64,000 nt of DNA from Dasypus novemcinctus (taxonomy: Eukaryota > Chordata > Mammalia > Cingulata > Dasypodidae): the NCBI RefSeq assembly GCF_030445035.2, contig NC_080673.1, positions 183,439,216 through 183,503,215 on the forward strand, written 5' to 3'. This document shows, one piece after another, positions 55,952 through 64,000 of the stretch. How positions within the stretch are numbered: position 1 is the stretch's first letter; each line of letters begins with the position of its first letter. The notes beneath the pieces are model-generated. The model was not told the origin of the DNA. It did not search any database and was given only the letters and a program-made list of their open reading frames with translations. The translations under genes and the position numbers were made by a program.

Positions 55952-56402
55952 TTTTTAAAATAAATTTCACATTTTTACTTTTTTTTTTTTAAGATTTATT
56001 TATTTTATTTATTTCTCTCCCCTTCTCCTCCCCGGTTGTCTGTTCTCTGTGTCTGTTTGCTGCGTCTTCTTCTTTGTCTGCTTCTGTTGTTGTCAGCGGC
56101 ATGGAAATCTGTGTTTCTTTTGTGTGAGTGTGTCATCTTGTATCAGCTCTTTGTGTATGCGGTGCCATTCTTGGGCAGGCTGCACTTCCTTTTCGTTCTG
56201 GGCAGCTCTCCTTATGGGGTGCACTCCTTGCGCGTGGGGCTACCCTATGCGGGGGACACACCTGCGTGGCAGGGCACTCCTTGCGCGCATCAGCACTGCA
56301 CATGGGCCAGCTCCACACGGGTCAAGGAGGCCCGGGGTTTGAACCGCGGACCTCCCTTGTGGTAGATGGATGCCCTAACCACTGGGCCAAGTCCACTTCC
56401 CA
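55952..56402 (-). repeat. Long DAS SINE inside Tigger1, antisense
   Basis: It has a T-rich head, a GC-rich body and a tRNA-like end (GTTTGAACCGCGGACC complement B box; TGGGCCAAGTCC A-box end). It is flanked by the 14-bp duplication AATGACTATATCTT (55938-55951 and 56403-56416). Confidence 0.93.
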
Positions 56403-57416
56403 AATGACTATATCTTAATTTAAAAATACTCTATTGCTAAAAAAATGCTAACCATCATTTAAGACTTTAGCGGTTATAATCTTATTTCTGGTGAAAGGTC
56501 CTGCCTCAAAATTGATGGCTGCTGACTGATCAGGCCAGTAGTTGCTGAAGGTTGAGATGGTTGTAGCAACTTCTTAAAATAAGAAAATAGTGAAGTTTGC
56601 CACATCGATTGCCTTTTCATTTCATGAAAGATTTCTCTAGAGCATGCAATGCTGTTTGATAACACTTAATCCACAGTAGAACGTTTTTCAAATTGCAGTC
56701 AATCCTCTCAAATCCTGCTACAGCTTTATTAACTCAGTGGATGAAATATTTTAAATCCTTTGTTATCATTTCAATGATGTTCACAGCATCTTCACCAGGA
56801 ATAGATTCCACCTCAAGAAACACTGTGCTCATCCATAAGAAGCAACTCCTCATCCATTCAAGTTTTATCATGAGATTGCAGCAATTCAGTCACATCTTCT
56901 GACTCCACTTCTAATCTCTAGTTCTCTAATGCTAGTTCCACTATGGTGGAAATAGCAGTTACTGCAGTTACTTCCTCCACTGAAGTCTTGAACCCTTCAA
57001 ATCATCCATGAAGGTTGCACTCAACTTCTTCCAAACTCCTATTAATATTAATATTTTGACTTCCTCCTATGAATCAAATATATTCTTAATGGCACCTGGA
57101 ATGGTGGATACTTTCCATCCTTTCCAGAAGGGTTTCAACTGACTTTGCCCATGTCTGCGGTCACCCCTCGGGCTGAAGTGTGGTTTGCTGGCCTGGCAGG
57201 GGAGCGGCCGCGGTAGGCCTAATTCCGCTGCCCCCATAATAGGGTGGCTGGTCGGACTCACCGCCACCCCTGAAGGAAGCTCGGCATGGGCGCAGAGTGC
57301 CCTCGGGTCTCCCCTTCTCGGCAGCCATGCTTCCGCGGCCGCCCCTCCTCCCAGATGGCGCCACACGATGCCTGTAGGGCGGCACCCTTCTTCTTCTTTC
57401 TCCCTGCGCAGGCGCA

Positions 57417-57590
57417 GGGCGGAAAATTCCAGTCTGTCCTTTTTCCCTCCCCCGACAGCAGCAACAGCCAGGCGTGGGCGGGAAACTCCAGTCTGCCCTT
57501 TTCCCCTCCCCCGACAGCAGCAACAGCCAGGCGTAGGCGGGAAACTCAAGTCTGCCCTCCACCCCAGCAACAGCAGCCACCAATCCCTAA
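57417..57590. repeat. About 59-bp direct repeats in the LTR U3 region
   Basis: Two full copies and a shortened third begin near 57417, 57477 and 57536. Each contains GGCGGGAAACTCCAGTCTG or a variant, then CCCGACAGCAGCAACAGCC in the first two. U3 direct repeats often act as enhancers. Confidence 0.9.
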
Positions 57591-57729
57591 ACCCTGCCCC
57601 TTCCCCCAGCAACAGCGACAGCCAATCCCTAACCACCACCCCTCCCCCGTCCAGTACCGCCCACTGACCTTTCGCCGGCAACCAATCAGAACAGGGCGTG
57701 GCTTCGACCAATCAGCCTTCCCCAGCCCC

Positions 57730-57758
57730 TATAAAACTGTTGCCTCTCCCTCAATAAA
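57730..57758 (+). promoter_or_regulatory. LTR promoter core: TATA box and polyadenylation signal
   Basis: TATAAAA at 57730-57736 is followed only 16 bases later by AATAAA at 57753-57758, downstream of a cluster of CCAAT boxes. Confidence 0.75.
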
Positions 57759-57858
57759 GTGGACTTGCGTGTTTACCTTGTCTCCGCGGTGGTTCTTCTG
57801 CCGTGCGCCCTCCAGTCCTGAGAGCCCCCGACAAGGGCCTGGCCTCCCTTGTCCCCAG

Positions 57859-57970
57859 TTCGTCGCCTGCTTCTCCGGGCGACCCCTTCGTCGCCTGCTT
57901 CTCCGGGCGACCCCTTCGTCGCCGGCTTCGCCGGGCGACCCCTTCGTCGCCGGCTTTGCCGGGCGACCCC
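57859..57970. repeat. 28-bp tandem repeat, four copies
   Basis: Four exact-length units (57859, 57887, 57915, 57943), each starting TTCGTCGCC and ending GGGCGACCCC, differ by at most a few bases. They lie downstream of the polyadenylation signal, so in R/U5. Confidence 0.95.
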
Positions 57971-57997
57971 GTCAGCCGAACCGCGCAACCCCTGTGA

Positions 57998-58089
57998 GAC
58001 CGATCCCTCGTCTGCTGCCGGACCGACCCCTCGTCCCAAGCGGGACCAACCCCTCGTCCAGAGCTGGACCGACCCCTCGTCCGCAGCCA
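57998..58089. repeat. 23-bp tandem repeat, four copies
   Basis: Four units (57998, 58021, 58044, 58067), each starting GACCGA or GACCAA followed by CCCTCGTC, lie near the 3' end of the LTR. Confidence 0.95.
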
Positions 58090-59533
58090 GACCCCACCTC
58101 TACCGACCGAGCAAGCCGCCGCACATGTCCATGGGATGAATCACTGCCTTTGGCAGCTATAGCCTTATGAAATGTATTTCTTAAATAATAAGACTTGAAA
58201 GTCATAATTACTCCTTGATCCATGGGCTATAGAATGGAGATTGTATTAGCAGGCATAAAAGTAACATTAATCTCATCATCCATCTCCATCAGCACTCATG
58301 GGTGACCAGGTGCACTATCAATGAACAGTAATATTTTGATCCTAAGGAATCTTTTTTTCTTGGCAGTATGTCTCAACAGGGGGCTTACACTATTCAGTAA
58401 ACTATGTCATAAACAGGTGAGTTGTCATCCAGGCTTTATTATTCCATTTACAGAGCACAGGCAAAGTCGATTTCACATAATTTTTAAGGGCCCTAGGATT
58501 TTCAGAATGGCAAATGAGCATCAGCTTTAGTTTAAAGTCACCAGCTACATTCACCCCTAAGTGACTCAACCTCTCCTTTGAAGCTTTGAAGCCAGGCATT
58601 GACTTCTCTAGTTATGAAAGTCCTAGATGGCATCTTCTCCCAATTGAGGGCAGTTTCATCTACACTGAAAATCTGTTGTTCAGTATAGCCACCTTCATCA
58701 ATGAGCTGAGCTAGATCTTCTGGGTAACTTGCTACAGTTTCTACATCAGCACTTGCTGCTTCATCTTGTACTTTTATGTTATAAAGATGGTTTCTTTTCT
58801 TAAACCTTATGAGCCAACCTCGCTAGCTTCAAACTTATCTTCTGCAGCTTCCTCACCTCTCTCAGCCTTCCTAGAACTGAAGAGTTAGGGCCTTGCTCTG
58901 GCTTAGGCTTTGGCTTGAGGGATGTTGTGGCTGGTTTGATCTCTCCAGATCACTCAAACTTTCCCTGCATGAGCCATGAGATTGTTTGGCTTTCTTATTT
59001 GTGTTTTCACTGGAGTAGTGCTTTAAATTTCCTTCAGGTACTTTTCCTTTGAATGCACAACTTGGTTAACTGGTGCAAGAGGCCTAGCTTTGGGCCTATT
59101 ATCAGCTTTTGACATCCTTTACTCACTAAACTCAATCTTTTCTAGGTTTTGATTTAAAGTGAGAGATGTGTGCCTCTCCTTTCACTTGAACATGTAAGGC
59201 TATTGCAGGGCTATTCATTGGCCTAATTTCTATATTGCTATGTCTTAGGGAATAGGGAGGCCCAAGGAGAGGGAGAGAGACAAGAAATGGCTGGTCAGTG
59301 TAGCAGACAGAACACACACAGCATTTATCTATTAAATTCACCATCTTATGCAGGTGTGGTTTTTGGTGTCCTGAAAGATCACTGATCACAGATCACCATA
59401 ACAGATATAATAATGAAAAAGTTTGAAATATTGTGAATGTAACACAGAGACACGAAGTGAGCACAGGCTGTTGGAAAAATGACGCCAACATACTTGCTCA
59501 AGGCTGGGTTGCCAAAAACCTTTACTTTGTAAA

Positions 59534-59554
59534 CAACAACAACAACAACAAAAC
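59534..59554. repeat. (CAA)n microsatellite at the Tigger1 right end
   Basis: AACAACAACAACAACAACAA-type run; the ancestral Tigger1 has a short A-rich stretch here. Confidence 0.85.
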
Positions 59555-59689
59555 CCACAATATCTGTGAAGCACAATAAAACAAGGTTTGCCTGTACTGT
59601 ATTCCTCTTATAATATCTGGGTATAATTAACTACAGAGGAGTTGCCACACAACTTATGCTAAGGCTGTTGTCTTTAGGACTTGGTCCTT

Positions 59690-59820
59690 AAAAGACTATA
59701 GTTGTTAGTTCCAGCTCTGTCTCTTACTGAGTTCTTTGACCTCAGGCAAGTTACCTGCCCTCCTGGAGTCGCAGTTTCCTCCTGTGTAAAATGGTGATAT
59801 TACACCTAGTAGGAGATATT
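59690..59820 (+). repeat. MIR SINE fragment
   Basis: CTTTGACCTCAGGCAAGTTACCTG, GCAGTTTCCTCCTGTGTAAAATGG in MIR order. Confidence 0.8.
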
Positions 59821-59839
59821 CATTCTTTCGTTTAATATA

Positions 59840-60490
59840 CGTTTCTTATGGTCAGGCCCTACTCTAGGTTGCATTATTGGGTTCATGTCCCATGTACAAT
59901 ACATCCACATTGCTTTTGTTAAAGAAAAACATTGCACTGGAGAGTGTTAAACAGGCAAGGATGTCTTTATGCAAAGCGATATGCAATAGAGAAGAGAGAG
60001 ACCAGAAGAATATTATTGTAAGAGAGAGAAAGAAAGAGAGAGAGGGGCTAGATTTTCACAGTAGGGGAGAGGGCTCAACTCCACTGAAGCAGAGGGCAGA
60101 AGAGTTTTTAAAAGGACTGGGATGAGCTAATGGAAGAATACTGGAGGGGGAGGTCAAGCAATGAGGTGCGTCCATTACATGGGGTTTACGCCTGAGTTTA
60201 CTGCTCAGGCCAGGTGGAACATGTTCTGTTTGGATTCTGGAAGGGTCAAGGTGAGGGAGGTCAAGGCCCTGGAGACAGGGAGAAGCCTGTCTAAAGTTTA
60301 GTCAAGCTAAGGAGAAGTTAAGGCCTTCTCAGTCAGTAACAACGAGAGGGCGGGGTTTCCTAACCTGTGCTGTTTCCAGGACCACAGGGTTCAGGTAAAA
60401 ATCAGCAAGGTTACTTCCTAGGCCCTGGGGATATAATGGGGAATGAGGCAGGCAAGGCTTTTTCCAAGCTTCTGAACTAGTGAAATATCA
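59840..60490. repeat. Probable ancient LTR, family uncertain
   Basis: A purine-rich region (GA-rich simple stretch at 59985-60045) leads to blocks like TTAAAAGGACTGGGATGAGC and GGGCGGGGTTTCC, which look LTR-like. I cannot name the family. Confidence 0.4.
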
Positions 60491-60534
60491 TGGGTAACCC
60501 AAAGATATGTCAAATACCAGCATGCGGTAGTTAC

Positions 60535-60670
60535 AGGAAGAGATACTTAGGTTCAAGCCTGCTATTGGGGAACTTTTGAACTCGTCCCTTCTCAGTTTCC
60601 TCCTCAGTAAAATGTAAATAATGGTTTCTGCTTCACTACCTGCACAGAATTGACTAGGCAGTTACTACTA
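60535..60670 (+). repeat. MIR SINE fragment
   Basis: AGGTTCAAGCCTGCTATTGG, TCAGTTTCCTCCTCAGTAAAATG and GAATTGACTAGG resemble MIR. Confidence 0.65.
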
Positions 60671-60904
60671 TTGGCAGTTCAACTACATTATCTTAATTAA
60701 ATGAGATCATCAAAATAGATAATCTCCCCAAGAACGCCCAGTAAACTGTAAATAGGTAGGTTGCCATTACAATTCTTTTAAAAAAATCAGGTTGGTTTGA
60801 GAAATGCAGTGTTTTTGTTTATTCAGTTGGAGTTAAATTTTCCCAGAGGTTTTTGAACTCTTTCCTTTTTTTGCATGGAAAATTTATCCACAGCATTGCC
60901 CTAA

Positions 60905-61050
60905 GGTGTCACTTTCCACCTTGCGCATTTGCATTAACTGGGAAGCACCTCAGACTCACCCCAAACAAGTGAATTGGAATTTCTGGGGGTGGGGCCCTGG
61001 CATTGGCAGTTTTAAAAACTCCCCAGATTTTAATGTGCAGTGGGGCTGAG
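60905..61050. repeat. MER5A-like (hAT/Charlie) fragment
   Basis: GGGAAGCACCTCAGACTCACC, GAATTTCTGGGGGTGGGGCC and TTTTAAAAACTCCCCAG follow a MER5A-like order. Confidence 0.6.
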
Positions 61051-62095
61051 ATGAACAGCCCCAAATAATGCTTTTCTCTTATCTAACACTGCGGTTTGGC
61101 TAGGAAAACTATTAAGCATTACAATTGTCCTGGGTGGGTGGGTAGCCCAGCTCTTTTCCCACCTGTGGGAAGGTGGCGGTTACTGCAGTAAAACTTGAAT
61201 TCTTGGGCAGTTGGATAGAGGATTTCTGGCCCTCCGCCACTTCAAAATGACATTGCTAGCATTTAATATGCTTTACAGTAGTAATAAAATCTCTTTTATC
61301 ATTGAAGTGCTTCACGGATTACAGTGCTTTCAAATGCATCATCTCACTGAAATAAGTTTATTCTTTTTTTGCCCCTATAAAGAAGCATAGGCTCCTACAG
61401 GAATCTTAGAAATTACAGAAAAGCGGAAAGAAGATATACAAAAACTCCAAAATCCCATTACTCAGGCAGTTATTGTTAATATTTTATAAATTTCCTTCCA
61501 GTTGTTTTCAATAAATTAGTTATATTTTTATCATAAAACTATGCAGGCTCATTGTAAAAAAAAAATTCAAATACAGTATGTATAAAGCAAAAAAAAAAAA
61601 AGAAAGTCCCAGGCCTGCCCTTACACACCCACTTCAACACAACCCCCTCTTCCACCTGGCTATATCACATCCTTCAGAGGGTGACATTGTACTTTCACAC
61701 TTTTTTTCCCCTACATGCATACGTTTTAACATTTTTGTTTTACATGGTTGTATTCTTAAAATATATGCAATTCCTATTCAGTTTTACCACTGAACATTAT
61801 ATCATAAGGTTTCTTGGGCATACTTTTTAATGGCATATTAAATATTGAATAGTCTATTGAATATATGTATTATAATTTGCTTAATTATATGCTGTTGCAT
61901 AATTAGGTGGTTTTCAGCTTTTCACTCTTATAAATTCTGCAATGACTGTCTTTGCACATAAAGCCTTTTTGTTTTAGTTAAGGAATTTCTGTAGAAAAAT
62001 CTATACTCCAAAAGAGCATTGTGGGGTCACAGCAATGATTCTTTCATTGGAAAATTCCTGGCTATGTAGATACCTGTCCATTTTATAGTAACACC
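61051..62095. other. No recognised gene; old LINE-like AT-rich sequence
   Basis: From about 61480 phrases such as GTGGTTTTCAGCTTTTCAC and ATTCTGCAATGACTG look like degraded antisense LINE sequence. No family assignment is firm. Confidence 0.35.
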
Positions 62096-62290
62096 GAAAA
62101 AGGAACATGGACTTTAGGGTCACACAAACTTGTACTCAAATTCCAGGTTTACCAATGAATAGCTGTGTGACCTTGGACAAGTAACTTAACCTCTTTGAGT
62201 CTACATTTGTGGTATAGACATAATAATGCAAACAATGGTATATTATGATTATTTTGGTAGGCACTTAGTGTAATACCTTTCCAGAATGAA
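62096..62290 (+). repeat. MIR SINE
   Basis: GACTTTAGGGTCACACAAAC, AGCTGTGTGACCTTGGACAAG, TAACTTAACCTCTTTGAG and a matching 3' part are the MIR core. Confidence 0.88.
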
Positions 62291-62397
62291 CACTGAGTAA
62301 AAGATATTTCCTGTATCATCTTTAAAAACACAAAATCTTTTTTGGCCTTAAGAAAATTGAGATAACATATATACAGTGCACATATTTTAAGCACACA

Positions 62398-62961
62398 CTT
62401 TTTTTTTCTATTTATTTTTCTTCCCCTCCCCCTCCTCCACCCTGCTGTTTTTGCTGTCTGTGTCCATTCGTTGTGTGATCTTCTGTATCAGTTTCTCTTT
62501 TTGTCTTCTCGTCTTTTTCCTCTAGGATTCACTGGGATTCGATCCTGCGGAACTCTGATGTGGAGAGAGGTTCCCTGTCAATTGCACCAACTCAGTTCCT
62601 GGTCTCTGCTGCACTTCACCTCTCTTTTTTGTTGTGTCATTATCTTGCTGTGTGACTCACTTGCGCGGGCACTGGCTCACCATGTGGGCACTCGGCTTGC
62701 TGCACGGGTAGTCAGCTCATCGTGCGGGTGCTGGCTCACTGCAAGGGCACTCAGCTCACCGCATAGGCACTTTGCTCGCCATGTGGGCACTTGCATGGGC
62801 ACTTGGCTCACCACATGGGCACTAGGCTCACCACGTGGGCACTGGTTCACTGTGCAGGCACGCTTTCTCTTCTGTTTTCATCAGGAGGGCCCAGGGATCG
62901 AACCTGGGTCCTCCCATATGGTAGGGGGAGGCCTTATCACTTGAGCCACATCTGCTTCCCA
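62398..62961 (-). repeat. Long DAS SINE with internal minisatellite, antisense
   Basis: A T-rich head, GTGTCCATTCGTTGTGTG and a tRNA-like end with the complement B box (GGATCGAACCTGGG) identify it. The flanks are AAGCACACA (62389-62397 and 62962-62970). At 564 bp it is longer than other copies because of the repeat array at 62674-62863. Confidence 0.9.
62674..62863. repeat. About 20-bp minisatellite, roughly ten imperfect copies
   Basis: Units of the type GGCTCACCAYGTGGGCACTN follow each other with scattered changes inside the SINE body. One unit near 62790 is shortened. Confidence 0.88.
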
Positions 62962-63356
62962 AAGCACACAGTTTTGATGAATTTTTATAACCACATACAA
63001 CCACAACTCAGATCAAGACAGAACATTTCCTTTACCCCAGAAAATCCTCTCATGCCCCTTCCCCATCAATAACCATCCGAATGCCCAGAGATAATCACTG
63101 ACTTCTAGCACCATGAATTCACTTTTTCTGTTCTTGAACTTCATTTAATGGCATCAAATAGTACATATTCTTGTGTATGGTGTCTCTTGCTCAATATTAT
63201 GATTGTGAAATTCATCCATGTGTTGAGAGTATTAACAGTTTCATTTTTTTATATTGTGTAGAATTCCAGTGTATAAATATACCAACATTTATTTACCCAT
63301 TCTCCTGTTGATGGACATTTGAATTATTTCCAGTTTAAGGACTATCCTGAACACTT

Positions 63357-63731
63357 TTTTTTTTTTAAGATTTATTTATTTATTTAATCCCCCCCCCCCC
63401 CCCCCCCCCGTTGTCTGTTCTCTGTGTCTATTTGCTGCGGCTTGTTTCTTTGTCCGCTTCTGTTGTTGTCAGTGGCTTGGAAAGTGTGGGCGGCACCATT
63501 CCTGCGCAGGCTGCACTTTCTTTCTCGCTGGGCGGCTTCTCCTTATGGGGCACACTCCTTGCGCGTGGGGCTCCCGTACGCGGGGGACACCCCTGCGTGG
63601 GGCGGCACTCCTTGTGCGCATCAGCACTGCGCGTGGGCCAGCTCCACACGGGTCAAGGACACCCAGGGTTTGAACCGCAGACCTCCCATGTGGTAGATGG
63701 ACGCCCTAACCACTGGACCAAGTCCGTTTCC
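63357..63731 (-). repeat. Long DAS SINE with poly-C stretch, antisense
   Basis: It has a T-rich head, a run of more than 20 C at about 63389-63409, a GC-rich body and the tRNA-like end (GGTTTGAACCGCAGACC complement). Its flanks share a 15-bp duplication CTATCCTGAACACTT (63342-63356 and 63732-63746). Confidence 0.95.
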
Positions 63732-64000
63732 CTATCCTGAACACTTGAATGTGTATATGGTGAACAGAAAACACTCATTTCTCTGGATGTAAACCTAGGA
63801 GTGGAACTGTTGGATAATAGGGTAGGCGGATATTTAGCTTTGTTAGCTATGAAGATAGTTTCAAAAGTTAAAACCATTTATTGATTCCCTAGCTACAAGG
63901 AAGTCTGAGAAAAAAAGCTTCCAGCATTTTTCACCTTCTATAATGAGAAGCCTGTTCAGCCAGCAAGGAAGAAGGAAAATAGCTATGAGGAGGCAACCAA

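Larger units (their letters stand above)
57156..58123 (+). mobile_element. CpG-rich 968-bp solo LTR inside Tigger1 (class II-like by structure)
   Basis: The ends are TGCGG...CCGCA (perfect 5-bp inverted repeat, TG...CA). It is flanked by the perfect 6-bp duplication CATGTC (57150-57155 and 58124-58129). U3 features are four CCAAT boxes (57580, 57622, 57682, 57708) and a TATA box TATAAAA at 57730-57736. AATAAA follows at 57753-57758. It holds three tandem arrays (57417-57590, 57859-57970, 57998-58089). There is no internal retroviral sequence or second LTR, so this is a solo LTR. The 6-bp duplication and the length suggest a beta-type (ERVK-like) element; the family is not identified. Long open frames across it are a by-product of GC richness. 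Confidence 0.88.
55780..59594 (-). mobile_element. Tigger1-like pogo DNA transposon with two nested insertions
   Basis: Inverted termini are present: CAGGAATCCCTCAGAGATATTGCG at the left, and at the right a sequence whose complement starts CAGGCAAACC. They are flanked by TA (55778-55779 and 59595-59596), the usual pogo/Tc1 target. The interior follows Tigger1 in nucleotide order, with the decayed transposase on the minus strand (for example the complement of GACTTGAAAGTCATAATTACTCC). After removal of the SINE (55952-56402) and LTR (57156-58123) the remainder is about 2.4 kb, close to full-length Tigger1. Confidence 0.92.
62340..63890 (-). mobile_element. Old L1 3' region, antisense, split by two DAS SINEs
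   Basis: Three pieces (62340-62397, 62962-63356, 63732-63890) read together as antisense L1M: AAAATTGAGATAACATATATACAG, AGTTTTGATGAATTTTTATAACC, GGACATTTGAATTATTTCCAG, GTAAACCTAGGAGTGG. Confidence 0.8.

Noticed and set aside
56036-56365. Leucine/cysteine-rich open frames (MSVLCVCLLRLL-type), also at 20131, 34501 and 63411
   Set aside because: The same peptide appears wherever a long DAS SINE occurs, so it is a translation of the SINE and not a gene family.
57286-58170. 294-codon plus-strand open frame and minus-strand frames up to 214 codons at 57067-57711
   Set aside because: They lie across the solo LTR and cross its tandem arrays and borders; GC richness and repeats explain the missing stops, and no retroviral domain is present.

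Overview
The window is a piece of a placental-mammal nuclear genome, almost certainly from an armadillo (Xenarthra, Cingulata; most likely Dasypus). The evidence is the many DAS-type tRNA-derived SINEs, both the short dimers and the long GC-rich form, together with a numerous lineage-type MaLR LTR family. These sit in an otherwise ordinary mammalian mix of L1, HAL1, L2, MIR, MER5A, MLT1 and Tigger repeats. The organism call is inference from repeat content; no database search was run.

The one protein gene I can support is PI4K2B, phosphatidylinositol 4-kinase type 2-beta, on the minus strand. Its coding part is complete in ten exons between 27179 (ATG) and 7139 (stop). All nine introns have GT-AG ends and the reading phase is kept across every junction, giving a predicted protein of 493 residues. 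The ATP-binding lysine, the CCPCC palmitoylation cluster, the DRGNDN catalytic loop and the IDNG metal-binding motif are all present. The first exon lies in a CpG island (about 26560-27500). The 3' UTR should run leftwards from 7138 into a repeat-poor AT-rich stretch.

Layout: 1-4.3 kb is old L1 sequence carrying LTR insertions, downstream of the gene. 4.8-27.2 kb is PI4K2B, whose introns hold a nearly full HAL1, a MaLR solo LTR, DAS SINEs, MIR and MER5A copies. 27.5-64 kb is intergenic sequence upstream of the gene, built mostly of nested transposable elements: an MLT1-type MaLR provirus (31.5-34.4 kb), a pogo/Tigger deletion product (38.6-39.3 kb), an old L1 (44.7-47.5 kb) split by a U6 snRNA-L1 chimeric retrocopy (47.55-50.75 kb), and a Tigger1 transposon (55.8-59.6 kb) that holds both a DAS SINE and a CpG-rich 968-bp solo LTR.

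The most interesting objects are the U6-L1 chimera, which has a perfect 14-bp target-site duplication and a possible 3' transduction, and the repeat-rich solo LTR inside Tigger1, which has 6-bp duplications and three internal tandem arrays. Open reading frames elsewhere in the window are shadows of repeats or of antisense CpG-island sequence.
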